DNA from: Maridesulfovibrio bastinii DSM 16055
GTDB lineage: Bacteria > Desulfobacterota > Desulfovibrionia > Desulfovibrionales > Desulfovibrionaceae
Length of the DNA stretch: 64,000 nucleotides
Reading direction: 5' to 3'
Assembly: GCF_000429985.1 (NCBI RefSeq)
Contig: NZ_AUCX01000009.1
Location: forward strand, 124,001-188,000
Shown here: in pieces, positions 26,780 through 35,536 of the stretch
How positions within the stretch are numbered: the first letter of the stretch is position 1
Layout: each line of letters begins with the position of its first letter
Position numbers and translations under genes: made by a program
The notes under the pieces: model-generated
Told to the model about the DNA's origin: nothing
The model's database searches: none
Seen by the model: only the letters and a program-made list of their open reading frames with translations

Positions 26780-28309
26780 ATGAATACTGAATCGCGTAAA
26801 ATAGTGCGCAATGCTTCGATTGTTGCCGGAGCTACACTTCTTTCACGCATACTTGGATTTGTTCGCGATCTTATTGTGGCCTATACCCTTGGGGCAGGAC
26901 TCCCGGCTGACGCCTTTTTTGTGGCATTCAGGATTCCTAATCTGATGCGTCGTCTTTTCGGGGAAGGTTCGCTGACAATGGCGTTTGTGCCTGTTTTCAG
27001 CAGAGTCAGAGCGGAAAAAGGTGATCAGGCTGCCGGAGATATGGCCCGGTCGGCCCTGCGCTGGCTGGTTGCAATACTTGGTCTGATTTCAATTGCTGTT
27101 TATTTTGGTGCAAGCCCTTTGACCAGATTAATTGCTCCCGGTTTTGAGCGTAATCCTGAACTGATGACGCTTACTGTTCATCTGGTCCGTATCTGCTTTC
27201 CATACGTTATTTTCATCTGCGGTGTTGCCCTGTGTATGGGCATCCTTAACAGCAGGGGGCATTTTTTGGCTCCTGCACTTGCTCCATGCGTTTTAAACCT
27301 CTCTTTGATAGGAGCTTCACTGGCAGGGTATTACTGCGGTTACAGCGTTGCTGTGAGCATGTCATGGGGAGTGCTCATCGGCGGTTTTCTGCAATGGAGT
27401 CTGCAACAACCTTTTTTAAAAAGAATGGGGCTTTCGTGGTTCGGCACCTGGAGTTTCAAAAACTCCGGTGTTCGCAGAATGGGCCGCCTGATGCTGCCCA
27501 CTGTTCTCGGAGCTGCCGTCTATCAGATAAACATTGTTTTAGGGACATTGCTTGCTTCTTTTTTGAAGGTCGGCAGTGTTTCGTATCTGTATTATGCCGA
27601 CCGGCTTGTCCAGTTTCCGCTCGGAGTGTTCGGTATTGCTGTGGGGACAGCCGCTCTTCCCAGTCTTTCCGTCCTTGCAGCCAAGGGCAGGAGTGATGAA
27701 TTCGCTTCAACACTAAAAATGACCATCGGCCTGACACTTTTTATCAGCCTTCCGGCTATGGCCGGTCTCATTGCGTTGGCCCATCCGCTTATAGCTTTAT
27801 TGTTTCAGCGAGGAGAATTTACGGTTGAGGCTGTAAGGGCCACGGCAATGGCCCTTGTTGCATATTCCGCAGGACTTCCTTTTATTGCGATGAGCAGACC
27901 CCTTGTCTCGGCATTCTACGCTCTTGAAGATACCAAAACACCTGTAAAAATAGCCATAGTCTGCCTGTTGATAAATGTCGGGGCAGGATATGTTCTTATG
28001 CAGAGCTTTGCTCATGTCGGACTGGCAATGGCTGTTTCCATCTCATCGGCTGTTAACTGCCTTCTGCTTTCATTTTTTATAAACCGCAAAATAAAGCATA
28101 TCCCGATATGCTGGTCCGGTGCCTTTAAAAGCCTTTTACTTAGCGCTCTGATAGGTGCTGGAGCGTATTACGGTCCACAGTCTCACTGGTTGTGGTTTGC
28201 TCTCATACCCTTATGGATGGCTGTGTATGGCTTTGGCTCGTATCTTTTAAAAAGTGAAGAAGCTGTTATGCTTGTTTCAGCTTTTCGCAGAAAGCTTAGG
28301 AGAGGGTAA
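26780..28309 (+). CDS. murJ: Lipid II flippase MurJ
   Basis: Flips lipid II across the inner membrane for peptidoglycan synthesis. About 509 residues with 13-14 hydrophobic helices. Family landmarks are ATLLSRILGFVRDLIVAYTLG, ADAFFVAFRIPNLMRRLFGEGSL, APGF, FPYV and YYADRLVQFPLGVFGIAVGTAALPSLS. The start at 26780 has a GGAGG 10 bp upstream; the longer frame from 26747 adds an Arg-rich leader not typical of MurJ. Its last base is shared with the trmN6 start codon (TAATG). Confidence 0.95.
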   Translation: MNTESRKIVRNASIVAGATLLSRILGFVRDLIVAYTLGAGLPADAFFVAFRIPNLMRRLFGEGSLTMAFVPVFSRVRAEKGDQAAGDMARSALRWLVAILGLISIAVYFGASPLTRLIAPGFERNPELMTLTVHLVRICFPYVIFICGVALCMGILNSRGHFLAPALAPCVLNLSLIGASLAGYYCGYSVAVSMSWGVLIGGFLQWSLQQPFLKRMGLSWFGTWSFKNSGVRRMGRLMLPTVLGAAVYQINIVLGTLLASFLKVGSVSYLYYADRLVQFPLGVFGIAVGTAALPSLSVLAAKGRSDEFASTLKMTIGLTLFISLPAMAGLIALAHPLIALLFQRGEFTVEAVRATAMALVAYSAGLPFIAMSRPLVSAFYALEDTKTPVKIAIVCLLINVGAGYVLMQSFAHVGLAMAVSISSAVNCLLLSFFINRKIKHIPICWSGAFKSLLLSALIGAGAYYGPQSHWLWFALIPLWMAVYGFGSYLLKSEEAVMLVSAFRRKLRRG

Positions 28310-29067
28310 TGCCGGATTGCAGTGAGAACCGGAAACACTACCCCAAAGGTCTGGTGCAGCCTGAAAACGGTTTCAGATTTTCTGTGGATTCACTTCTCTT
28401 AAGTTGTTTTGCAGTGCCGGGTAATAAGGCCAGAATTTTAGACCTTGGCACTGGGTGCGGGGTTATCCCAATAGGTCTTTTTTTGCATAATCAGGATAAG
28501 AACATTCATTTGTGCGGGCTTGAAAGTAATCCTGAGATGCTGGAAGCAGTTCGTACCAATATTAAAAATCTCGGATTTGAAGATGTTTTCAGGGTCATTG
28601 AGGGGGATGTGAGGGAAAAGACTCTGCTTGAACCTGAAAGTTTTGACCTTGTTGTCTCGAACCCTCCGTTCAGGGAAAAAGGACGGGGGCGTGAATGTGT
28701 TGATAAAGGAAAACAATGTGCCAGATTCGAGGAGAAAGCCTCTCTTGAAGATTTCGTGAGAACGGCCGCTTACGCGGCAAAAGGGCGCGGACGGGTTTGT
28801 TTTGTTTTTCTGGCTGAGAGGGTGCTTGAACTTGTGGAGTTTTTTAGAAAATACCGGCTTGAACCTAAAAGGATCAGATTTTGTCACGGAAGGTCTGGCG
28901 ACCATTCTAAAATTGTTCTGGTAGAAGCTGTTAAAAACGGTAAAAACGGGCTTGTAATTGAATCACCGCTTATCCTCTACAGAGATGATGATATGAGTTC
29001 CAGTCCTAATCCTCATTCTCTGGATTTTTGTCCATTCCTTGAAAAAAAGAGCAGCTGCAATCCTTAA
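28309..29067 (+). CDS. trmN6: tRNA1(Val) (adenine(37)-N6)-methyltransferase-like protein
   Basis: 252 residues, Rossmann-fold SAM methyltransferase. LDLGTGCGVIPIGL is motif I, LESNPEMLEAVRTN the acidic ribose-binding region and VVSNPPF the N6-adenine catalytic motif. The N-terminal FRFSVDSLLLSCF is shared by TrmN6 proteins. The C-terminal residues are extended and charged relative to E. coli. Translationally coupled to murJ by a one-base overlap. Substrate by family inference only; HemK-type protein methyltransferases share the NPPF motif but have a different N-terminal domain. Confidence 0.85.
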   Translation: MPDCSENRKHYPKGLVQPENGFRFSVDSLLLSCFAVPGNKARILDLGTGCGVIPIGLFLHNQDKNIHLCGLESNPEMLEAVRTNIKNLGFEDVFRVIEGDVREKTLLEPESFDLVVSNPPFREKGRGRECVDKGKQCARFEEKASLEDFVRTAAYAAKGRGRVCFVFLAERVLELVEFFRKYRLEPKRIRFCHGRSGDHSKIVLVEAVKNGKNGLVIESPLILYRDDDMSSSPNPHSLDFCPFLEKKSSCNP

Positions 29068-29119
29068 CAGGGTATATATAAAGCAGGCTTGTTAAAATTG
29101 AATACGGGATTTTATGTAG

Positions 29120-30454
29120 ATGATTAAAAAAATTCGTCTGGAAAATTTTCTTGCCCACGGTTCCACCGAGTTGGAGTTTGATGAGGGCGTAACTGTTCTT
29201 ACCGGACCTAATAACAGTGGTAAATCTTCTATTGTTGAGGCCTTGCGCTGTATTGCCACGAATCCCGCTCCTAAAAATTTTATCCGCCACGGGGCTAAAA
29301 AAGCCAAAGTTGAGCTTGAGCTTGAAAATGATGTCAGAGTTATCTGGATTCGTGAAAAAGGTCATGCCCGCTATGAAGTCTATCGCTCCAAAGATCAGGA
29401 AGAACCGGAAGTTTATGCTAAATTCGGACGTAAACCACCTGAGGATATACTTGAGCTTATCCGCCTGAACCCTGTTCCGCTTGAGGCGGGGAATTCACTT
29501 GATGTCCATATTGGTAATCAGCGTAGTCCGGTATTTCTTCTCGATCAGTCTTCCGGAGTTGCGGCCCAGTTCTTTGCGGCTTCATCCGAGGCTGCGCATT
29601 TGCTGGCAATGCAGACAGAGCTGAAAGCTAAAATCAAGGATGCCAAGAGGGATAACAGGAAAATTGAAGTTCGGATGCAGGAAATATGCTCCGAACTCGA
29701 TGCCATGCAGACCCTGCCGGATGTTGAACTTGAACTGGAAACCGCCCGTGAAATCAAAGTACAGCTGGATGCTCATAAAAGAAGTCTTCCGGTAATTGAA
29801 AAAATATTATCCCGGTTCGAACTGTTGAAAAGTGCTTCACTTAAGTCTGCCGGAAGAATTGAATTGCTTGATAAGGCTTCACCGGCTCCGCAGTTGTTTC
29901 AGATTGCGAATTTGAAACAGGTTTCATCCAGTCTGGTTTCACTATCCGCACAATTGAAAAAGTCTAAATCCAGAGCAGCTGTGTTGCAGGAGATTGGAAG
30001 TCCTCCGGAACTTTTTGATTCTTATAAACTTGCTTCTACAATTGACAACAGCACACGCATTTCAAAATCGCTTAATGTTTTTAATCTGCGTAAAAAAAGG
30101 CTTGATAACCTTTTTATGCCTCCGGAAATATTTAATACGCATAATATTTCAACAATGATCCGCAAAGTTTTAGAAGCGAAACTTTTCAGGGATCGTGTCG
30201 GGCGCAGGGCTGAAATGTTGAAAGACATTCCGGTTCCACCTGAATTGTTCGATGTTTCCGGTCTCTCAAATATAACTAGCAGAATTAATAAAGTTAAATC
30301 TGCTATGTCTAAGGAGAGAACCAGACTTGAAGGTCTGGAAAAAAATAGAGCTGAACTTGAGTCTGTAATCAGGGAGCGTCTTAGTGTCGAAGGACAATGC
30401 CCGTTGTGCGGAGCTGAGTTTGATGCTGACAGGTTCATGGAGGATTCCAAGTAA
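29120..30454 (+). CDS. N-terminal lobe of a split Rad50/SbcC-type ATPase, ending at a zinc-hook-like CPLC
   Basis: 444 residues. Residues 1-145 form an N-terminal ABC-ATPase half as in SMC/Rad50/RecF proteins: IRLENFLAHGSTELEF, Walker A GPNNSGKSS (29-37), and a Q-loop-like segment near 130-145 (HIGNQRSPVFLLDQSSG). A coiled coil occupies about 160-425. It contains a motif P-x-x-(L/I)-F with Phe at 260, 299, 338 and 377, an exact 39-residue period. CPLCG at 427-431 resembles a zinc hook, and the protein ends 13 residues later. There is no Walker B or signature motif: the C-terminal half is absent, and a matching lobe is encoded at 31702-32346. The next gene's ATG shares the last base of the stop codon. 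Confidence 0.85.
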   Translation: MIKKIRLENFLAHGSTELEFDEGVTVLTGPNNSGKSSIVEALRCIATNPAPKNFIRHGAKKAKVELELENDVRVIWIREKGHARYEVYRSKDQEEPEVYAKFGRKPPEDILELIRLNPVPLEAGNSLDVHIGNQRSPVFLLDQSSGVAAQFFAASSEAAHLLAMQTELKAKIKDAKRDNRKIEVRMQEICSELDAMQTLPDVELELETAREIKVQLDAHKRSLPVIEKILSRFELLKSASLKSAGRIELLDKASPAPQLFQIANLKQVSSSLVSLSAQLKKSKSRAAVLQEIGSPPELFDSYKLASTIDNSTRISKSLNVFNLRKKRLDNLFMPPEIFNTHNISTMIRKVLEAKLFRDRVGRRAEMLKDIPVPPELFDVSGLSNITSRINKVKSAMSKERTRLEGLEKNRAELESVIRERLSVEGQCPLCGAEFDADRFMEDSK

Positions 30455-31407
30455 TGAAACCCAGATATGGTTCTGTTAAAGGCAACGGACTTTTCCTCGT
30501 TGCGGACCCTCATGTTGCAGCAAACCCTCCGGGGCAGAGGCTTAACAGCTATTGTGCGGATATTCTTGATAAGATTGAAGCCTGTCTGAAAGAATCCGCA
30601 AAGCGCGGTCTTGTGCCTGTTTTTCTGGGAGATCTTTTTCACTGGCCCAGAGAAAACCCCAATAAACTGCTTGTGGATCTTATTGAGCTGTTCAGAGATT
30701 ACCGGCCGTTCATTCTTGTCGGGAACCATGATAAATATCAGGCCCGTTTTACCAGCGATGTTTCCCTTGCCGTGCTGGAGGTTGCAGGAGTCATAAGACT
30801 CATGAATGAACCCGGTGAGCAGTTTATTTTGCAGACTGATCAAGGCAATGCTCTGATCGGGGCAGCTCCGGACGGTTTTCCAATTCCTAAGTCTTATGAG
30901 CGTGAAGAAGGGCTGGTGAGTGTGCTCTGGCTTACCCATCATAATATCGCTTTTCCCGATTACGAAAAGCCGCATTATTCCATCAAAGATATTCCGGGAA
31001 TCGACTGGGTTATCAACGGTCACATTCATAGACCCAAGGATACTGTAAAAAAAGGTTCCACCACATGGGCCAACCCCGGAAATATAACCAGAATGGTTTT
31101 TTGCCGGGGAGCTTTGGAAAAGATCCCGCAAGCCTCAATCTGGAAACCGGGAATTGATGATCTTGAAAAATGGACCGTTCCGCATAAGGATTTTTACGAT
31201 GTTTTTCCTGATCAGGATTTTCCTCCGGAAGAGGCTCAGGTGCCTTTGAGCGAATCCGGTTTTTTGCGCGGCCTCGAAAGACTGGCCTGGAAAAGGACAA
31301 GTGAGGGGGCCGGGCTGAAACAGTTTTTAACAGAAAATTTGAATCCTGAAGATCCTGAATCCGATTTAATCTGGAAACTATATAAAGAGGTTACAAATGC
31401 AGAATAA
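30454..31407 (+). CDS. Mre11/SbcD-type metallophosphoesterase
   Basis: 317 residues of the calcineurin-like phosphoesterase fold with all metal motifs in order: ADPHV (residue 18), GDLF (near 56), GNHD (near 90), LTHHN (near 155) and NGHIH (near 188). This is the active-site set of Mre11/SbcD nucleases. The C-terminal 90 residues may be the ATPase-binding region. It lies between the two ATPase-lobe genes with one-base (upstream) and 11-bp (downstream) overlaps, so it very probably forms a complex with them. Nuclease activity is inferred from family and context. Confidence 0.87.
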   Translation: MKPRYGSVKGNGLFLVADPHVAANPPGQRLNSYCADILDKIEACLKESAKRGLVPVFLGDLFHWPRENPNKLLVDLIELFRDYRPFILVGNHDKYQARFTSDVSLAVLEVAGVIRLMNEPGEQFILQTDQGNALIGAAPDGFPIPKSYEREEGLVSVLWLTHHNIAFPDYEKPHYSIKDIPGIDWVINGHIHRPKDTVKKGSTTWANPGNITRMVFCRGALEKIPQASIWKPGIDDLEKWTVPHKDFYDVFPDQDFPPEEAQVPLSESGFLRGLERLAWKRTSEGAGLKQFLTENLNPEDPESDLIWKLYKEVTNAE

Positions 31408-31699
31408 TGATCATCAGCATGATCTTGCCCTTGAAAGAGAACTGGCAGAGCTTAAAAAGCAGTATGAAAAATTACGTGAAGATAAAGTGAGAACCGAGCA
31501 GAATCTGGACAATCTCAACAGGCAGCTTGGCGAGCTGGAGGAACAGGCCAGAACTGAATACGGGACTTCCGATCCTGAGGAGTTGACTAAACTCCTTAAT
31601 GACAAGAGGGCTGAAAATGAGCGTCTTGTCGCTGAATACAGAGAGCACATTATTTCTATAAATACCGGACTGAGTGAGCTGGAAAAGGGCGGACAGTAG
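31397..31699 (+). CDS. Small coiled-coil protein in the split Rad50-Mre11 operon
   Basis: 100 residues, almost entirely charged heptad-like helix (LALERELAELKKQYEKLR and similar). No cysteines or other motif. It overlaps the nuclease gene by 11 bp and is followed 2 bp later by the C-lobe gene. It could be a detached coiled-coil segment of the ATPase or a subunit bridging the two lobes. I do not recognise a family. Confidence 0.75.
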   Translation: MQNNDHQHDLALERELAELKKQYEKLREDKVRTEQNLDNLNRQLGELEEQARTEYGTSDPEELTKLLNDKRAENERLVAEYREHIISINTGLSELEKGGQ

Positions 31700-31701
31700 A
31701 G

Positions 31702-32346
31702 GTGGATTCTTTACACGAACTTCCTGACCTTGAAGCTTTGGAACGCAGAGCGGACAGGTTGAGTGCCTCAGCCGCAGCCAGAGTTGATGAGTATAAGCGC
31801 AACCTGCTTGAGCTTGAGGAAAATAGTGCTTTTCTAAGCCTTGCTCCTGTTGCCGGAGAAAAGCTTGAAGAACTCTCTAAGTCGTTGTTCGGTGAACTGC
31901 TTGAAGAATTGCAGACAAATCTAACCCACGCCATTAGAGAGATTTTGGGACAGGAACGTGAGGTAAAAGCCGAGCCTTCAATCCGCGACCGCAAAATTCA
32001 GGTTGATTTTCAGATTATGAATGACGGAGGGCCGGAGGATATTATGGTCGGTCAGGGCGGGTCCGTGTGCAATATCCTTTCTGTGGGATTGCGGCTTATA
32101 GCCCTTTCAAGGCTGGACCCGGAGCAGCACAGGCCTTTTCTGGTTCTTGATGAGCAGGACTGCTGGCTCAGACCTGATCTTGTACCCAGATTTATGAATC
32201 TGATCAGCCTTATTGCCGGGCGGCTCGGTTTTCAGGTTTTGGTAATAAGCCATCACCCCCTCGATCTTTTTGCGGGAAGTGCCGATAAGATAGTTGCACT
32301 TGAGCAGGATAGAGAAAAAGGCGTGAGACTGTCTTTGGTCAAGTAA
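31702..32346 (+). CDS. C-terminal lobe of a split Rad50/SbcC-type ATPase
   Basis: 214 residues starting at GTG 31702. Residues 1-60 are coiled coil. Residues 110-210 carry the C-terminal ATPase motifs: signature-like GQGGSVCNILSVGLRLIAL (about 122-140), Walker B PFLVLDEQD (about 149-157) with the catalytic Glu, and the H-loop VISHHPLDLF (about 183). The signature is divergent from canonical LSGGQ. No Walker A is present. It complements the N lobe at 29120-30454. Start choice rests on GTG 2 bp after the previous stop with AGAGG overlapping it. Confidence 0.83.
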   Translation: MDSLHELPDLEALERRADRLSASAAARVDEYKRNLLELEENSAFLSLAPVAGEKLEELSKSLFGELLEELQTNLTHAIREILGQEREVKAEPSIRDRKIQVDFQIMNDGGPEDIMVGQGGSVCNILSVGLRLIALSRLDPEQHRPFLVLDEQDCWLRPDLVPRFMNLISLIAGRLGFQVLVISHHPLDLFAGSADKIVALEQDREKGVRLSLVK

Positions 32347-32424
32347 AGCGGTTTTACTGGCTGTTTTTACTGGAATGTAGTAGGCTGACAGACAAATCAA
32401 TTAAATTAAGCGGAGCATTATAAA

Positions 32425-32697
32425 GTGGCAGCAGATGATGGGCTGAAAAGAATTTTAGATATCCCACTTGATGTAAAAGTCGAAATGGGCAGAACCAAAC
32501 TACTGGTGAATGAAATTATTCAGTTCGGTCAGGGAACTGTTATTGAGCTTCATAAACTGGCGGGTGAGCCGCTTGATATGTATGTTGAAGATCGCCTGAT
32601 CGCCCGTGGTGAACTGGTTGTCATCAACGAGAATTTCGGTTTCCGTGTTACCGAAATCATAACCCCTGAAGATCGTATTAAAAATCTGGGACTGTAA
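32425..32697 (+). CDS. fliN: Flagellar motor switch protein FliN (short)
   Basis: 90 residues consisting essentially of the SpoA/FliN C-terminal domain: ILDIPLDVKVEMGRTKL, GTVIELHKLAGEPLDMYVEDRLIARGELVVINENFGFRV. It lacks the N-terminal extension of longer FliN proteins. It would form part of the C-ring that binds CheY-P. The start is GTG 32425 with GGAG upstream. No other flagellar gene is in the window, so this copy lies apart from a flagellar operon. Confidence 0.88.
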   Translation: MAADDGLKRILDIPLDVKVEMGRTKLLVNEIIQFGQGTVIELHKLAGEPLDMYVEDRLIARGELVVINENFGFRVTEIITPEDRIKNLGL

Positions 32698-32766
32698 TAC
32701 TTCTGCATGGTCGGTATTTGGCCGGTTACATATGAACCGCCGGTGACATTGTATTTTTTTGCAGGG

Positions 32767-33978
32767 TTAATCTGTTTCCCTATCCCTTAGTCCGATCAGG
32801 TACAGTATTGAATCAAGACCATAGTGCGAGATAGCCTGCCCGGCACCTTTTTTTACTTTGGGTTTTGCATGGAAAGCTATCCCCAGTCCGGCAATTGAGA
32901 GCATGGGCAGATCATTTGCTCCGTCGCCGACAGCTATAACCTGCTGTAGACTTATATTCTCTTTATCCGCAATTTCTCTTAAAAGCTGGGCCTTGCGCGG
33001 ACCGTCAACAATAGCTCCTTCGACTTCCCCGGTAAGCTTGCCGTCTCTGACAATAAGCTTGTTGGCATGGACATAATCAACACCCAGCTTCTTCTTAAGA
33101 TTCTCACCGAAGTATGTAAATCCACCAGAAATAATAGCTGTTTTGTATCCGAACTTCCTCAGATTTGAGATGAGTCTTTCAGCTCCTTCGGTCATAGGAA
33201 GCTGGGCTGCTATTTTATCCATTATGGAGGCGTCAAGACCCTTTAATGTCCTTAGTCTGCGTCTCAGACTTTCCTGAAAATCAATTTCGCCACGCATTGC
33301 TGATTCAGTAATCCTGCTCACTTCTTCGCCGGACCCTGCGGCTTTTGCAAGCTCGTCTATAACTTCAGTCTGGATCAGGGTTGAATCCATATCAAAGGCG
33401 ACTATACGTCTGTTGCGGCGGAAAGCATTGTCTTCCTGAAGAGCAATATCCACTTGATCTTCACTGGCCATCTGAAGAAATGCCGAGCGGATTTTATCCA
33501 GTTCATGGGGGATACCGCGAACTGAAAATTCTACACATGCATAACGTGGAGCGGGTCCTCCGTCCTGAGGAATTCTCCCTGACAAGCGGTTGATAATATC
33601 AATATTCAAGCCGTTTTCAGCAATGATGCCGGTTATTTTAGAAATCTGCTTTCCGGTTATTCTGTCGGCCACAAGGGTCACAATGTGTCTCGGCTTGCCC
33701 TGTTCTGAAACCCACAGGCCGTATGTATCTTCTTTAATAGGGCGGAATTTGACATTAACGCCCAGTTCATAGCCTTTAAACATTACATCTTTAATTACCG
33801 GAGCAGATTCTGATTCTTTAGGAATGCGGATCAGAATTCCAAGAATAAGCTGGTTGTGAATAACGGACTGTCCTATATCCAGTATATCGACTCCATAGGA
33901 AGCGAGTACTCCGGTCAGGGCGGAAGTCACACCCGGACGATCATCTCCGGAAATCTGTATAAGTATTATTTCGGCCAT
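32767..33978 (-). CDS. serB: Phosphoserine phosphatase SerB with N-terminal ACT domains
   Basis: Final step of serine synthesis. About 403 residues. Residues 1-170 hold two ACT-like regulatory repeats (LIQISGDDRPGVTSAL; HIVTLVADRITGKQISKI). The HAD phosphatase follows: FDMDSTLIQTEVIDELA (nucleophile Asp), IISGGFTYF and VGDGANDLPMLSIAGLGIAF. The ATG at 33978 has AAAGGTG before it; a GTG nine bases upstream falls inside that site. Serine feeds cysE/cysK at 58-60 kb, but the genes are not linked. Confidence 0.93.
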   Translation of the reverse strand: MAEIILIQISGDDRPGVTSALTGVLASYGVDILDIGQSVIHNQLILGILIRIPKESESAPVIKDVMFKGYELGVNVKFRPIKEDTYGLWVSEQGKPRHIVTLVADRITGKQISKITGIIAENGLNIDIINRLSGRIPQDGGPAPRYACVEFSVRGIPHELDKIRSAFLQMASEDQVDIALQEDNAFRRNRRIVAFDMDSTLIQTEVIDELAKAAGSGEEVSRITESAMRGEIDFQESLRRRLRTLKGLDASIMDKIAAQLPMTEGAERLISNLRKFGYKTAIISGGFTYFGENLKKKLGVDYVHANKLIVRDGKLTGEVEGAIVDGPRKAQLLREIADKENISLQQVIAVGDGANDLPMLSIAGLGIAFHAKPKVKKGAGQAISHYGLDSILYLIGLRDRETD

Positions 33979-34135
33979 TTTTTTCACCTTTGATTTTATG
34001 CGCGGACTTTCTCATAAAACGATGCATCCGTAAATGCTGATAGTTTGCCAGAAATATAAGTTCCGGCTTGCTCCTTTTCTATACTCTTAGTATGGTTAAC
34101 GGTGTATATATACTTTTTTACCGATGGGTGATGAG

Positions 34136-35536
34136 ATGAGCAACTCCAAAAGCAGTGTTGAAGTTAAAGCGACTGAAAGCGATTCATATTTAAGTGACGG
34201 ATTCAGGGTTTCCAGTGCTCCGGGTGAAGAACAGATAAAGTTCATCCAGAAGAGAGTGCATGAAAAGATGGATGATTATCGGGAGTACAGCTTCTCTGCT
34301 ACAGAGAAGAGAGTCCTCATGATCTTTTTTGATCTCGCGCAGGAATTTGATTCTCTTGAAGAATTTTTTTGCGTCAGCACAATGGTCCCCAAGCTTTTAT
34401 TCAATATCGACAGCAGAATGTATCTGGCTCAGAGCAAAGATGAGTATCAGCCGGTAAGCAGCACTGAAAACGATTCCCCGGTATGCATAAGAGTCCCCCT
34501 TGAGATGGAATGTACAGGGGGACATCTATTTGTACCTATTAGGGGAAACCACGAAATAATAGACCAGCTCCCGTTCAAGCCTGAGGGAGATATAATCGGC
34601 TGTTTTGAAGTCTATCCGGTTGATGATTTGAGCGAACATCAGATGTTTTTTTTCGAAAAATATGTCAACAGGGTGGGTTTTCAGCTCCACAGCAAGCTTC
34701 TTAGGAGAAAAGGTCAGGAACATTTAGAATTTGTCCGCAATCTGGTTAAGGATGTGGGGCATAATGTGATTGTTCCTAATATGTATTTTAAGCTGTTTTA
34801 TAACCGCTTGCGGGATAAAATAGAAAACATCAAGAAACTCGGTGAAAAGGTTCAGGATCTTGAACCTGATGTTTTGAAAAAGGATCTTGATGAAATGTAT
34901 ACCAGCCTTGTGGAGCAGTTTAATGAAATACACAGTCACTATGAACAGACCAGCCTTTTTCTCGAAACCCTTTTAAGGCGGCGGCATTTTGAAGAGGGGC
35001 GTTATATTGTTGAAAAAAGACCCTGTAATCTTTTTAAGCAGATAATTGCCCCGCAGGTTGAAAGGTACCGCAGCAGACTTCAGGAACGCGGTATCAGAAT
35101 CGATCTTAGTATGGGTGGAGTACCTGATAAGGAAATCAGAATTGTTGCAGACGTCGGATTGCTTTCACAGGTTTACGCGAATCTGTTTTCCAATGCAGTA
35201 AAGTATACCAGAGAAGCATATTTCAATGACGGCAGCATAGATAAGTTTGTTGCTTACGGCTGGCAGTATCTTGAAAGCTGTTTCAGCGATGGTAAGTGCG
35301 GGTTGAAGATGAATGTCTTTACAACCGGTCCGCATCTGTCAGCTGATGATCGCGGACGTCTGTTTAAGGCAGGATTCAGGGGAGATAATTCCAGCATGGA
35401 GTACGGTTCAGGACATGGACTGTTCTTTGTAAGACAGGTGGTTGAACTTCATGGCGGGATCATCGGTTATGAAGCGCAGGAAGGGGGGAATAATTTTTAT
35501 TTTATTCTTCCTTATGATCTAGGCAGCATTGTTTAA
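34136..35536 (+). CDS. Soluble sensor histidine kinase
   Basis: About 466 residues with no membrane helix. The N-terminal 200 residues look like a GAF-type sensory domain (no conserved ligand residues recognised). The dimerisation/phosphoacceptor region has VKDVGHNV, in which His is the likely phosphosite, followed by a long helical segment. The ATPase domain has NLFSNAVKYT (N box) and GSGHGLFFVRQVVELHGG (G boxes). No receiver domain and no adjacent response regulator. The ATG at 34136 has a GGGTGATGAG upstream; an in-frame ATG at 34124 does not. Confidence 0.85.
   Translation: MSNSKSSVEVKATESDSYLSDGFRVSSAPGEEQIKFIQKRVHEKMDDYREYSFSATEKRVLMIFFDLAQEFDSLEEFFCVSTMVPKLLFNIDSRMYLAQSKDEYQPVSSTENDSPVCIRVPLEMECTGGHLFVPIRGNHEIIDQLPFKPEGDIIGCFEVYPVDDLSEHQMFFFEKYVNRVGFQLHSKLLRRKGQEHLEFVRNLVKDVGHNVIVPNMYFKLFYNRLRDKIENIKKLGEKVQDLEPDVLKKDLDEMYTSLVEQFNEIHSHYEQTSLFLETLLRRRHFEEGRYIVEKRPCNLFKQIIAPQVERYRSRLQERGIRIDLSMGGVPDKEIRIVADVGLLSQVYANLFSNAVKYTREAYFNDGSIDKFVAYGWQYLESCFSDGKCGLKMNVFTTGPHLSADDRGRLFKAGFRGDNSSMEYGSGHGLFFVRQVVELHGGIIGYEAQEGGNNFYFILPYDLGSIV

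Noticed and set aside
30022-31131. 369-residue minus-strand open frame across the split ATPase and nuclease genes
   Set aside because: Antisense to two clearly conserved genes; no motif or ribosome binding site of its own.
32723-32741. Hairpin CGGTT/AACCG between fliN and serB
   Set aside because: Short stem with the T run 16 bases away; too weak to call a terminator.
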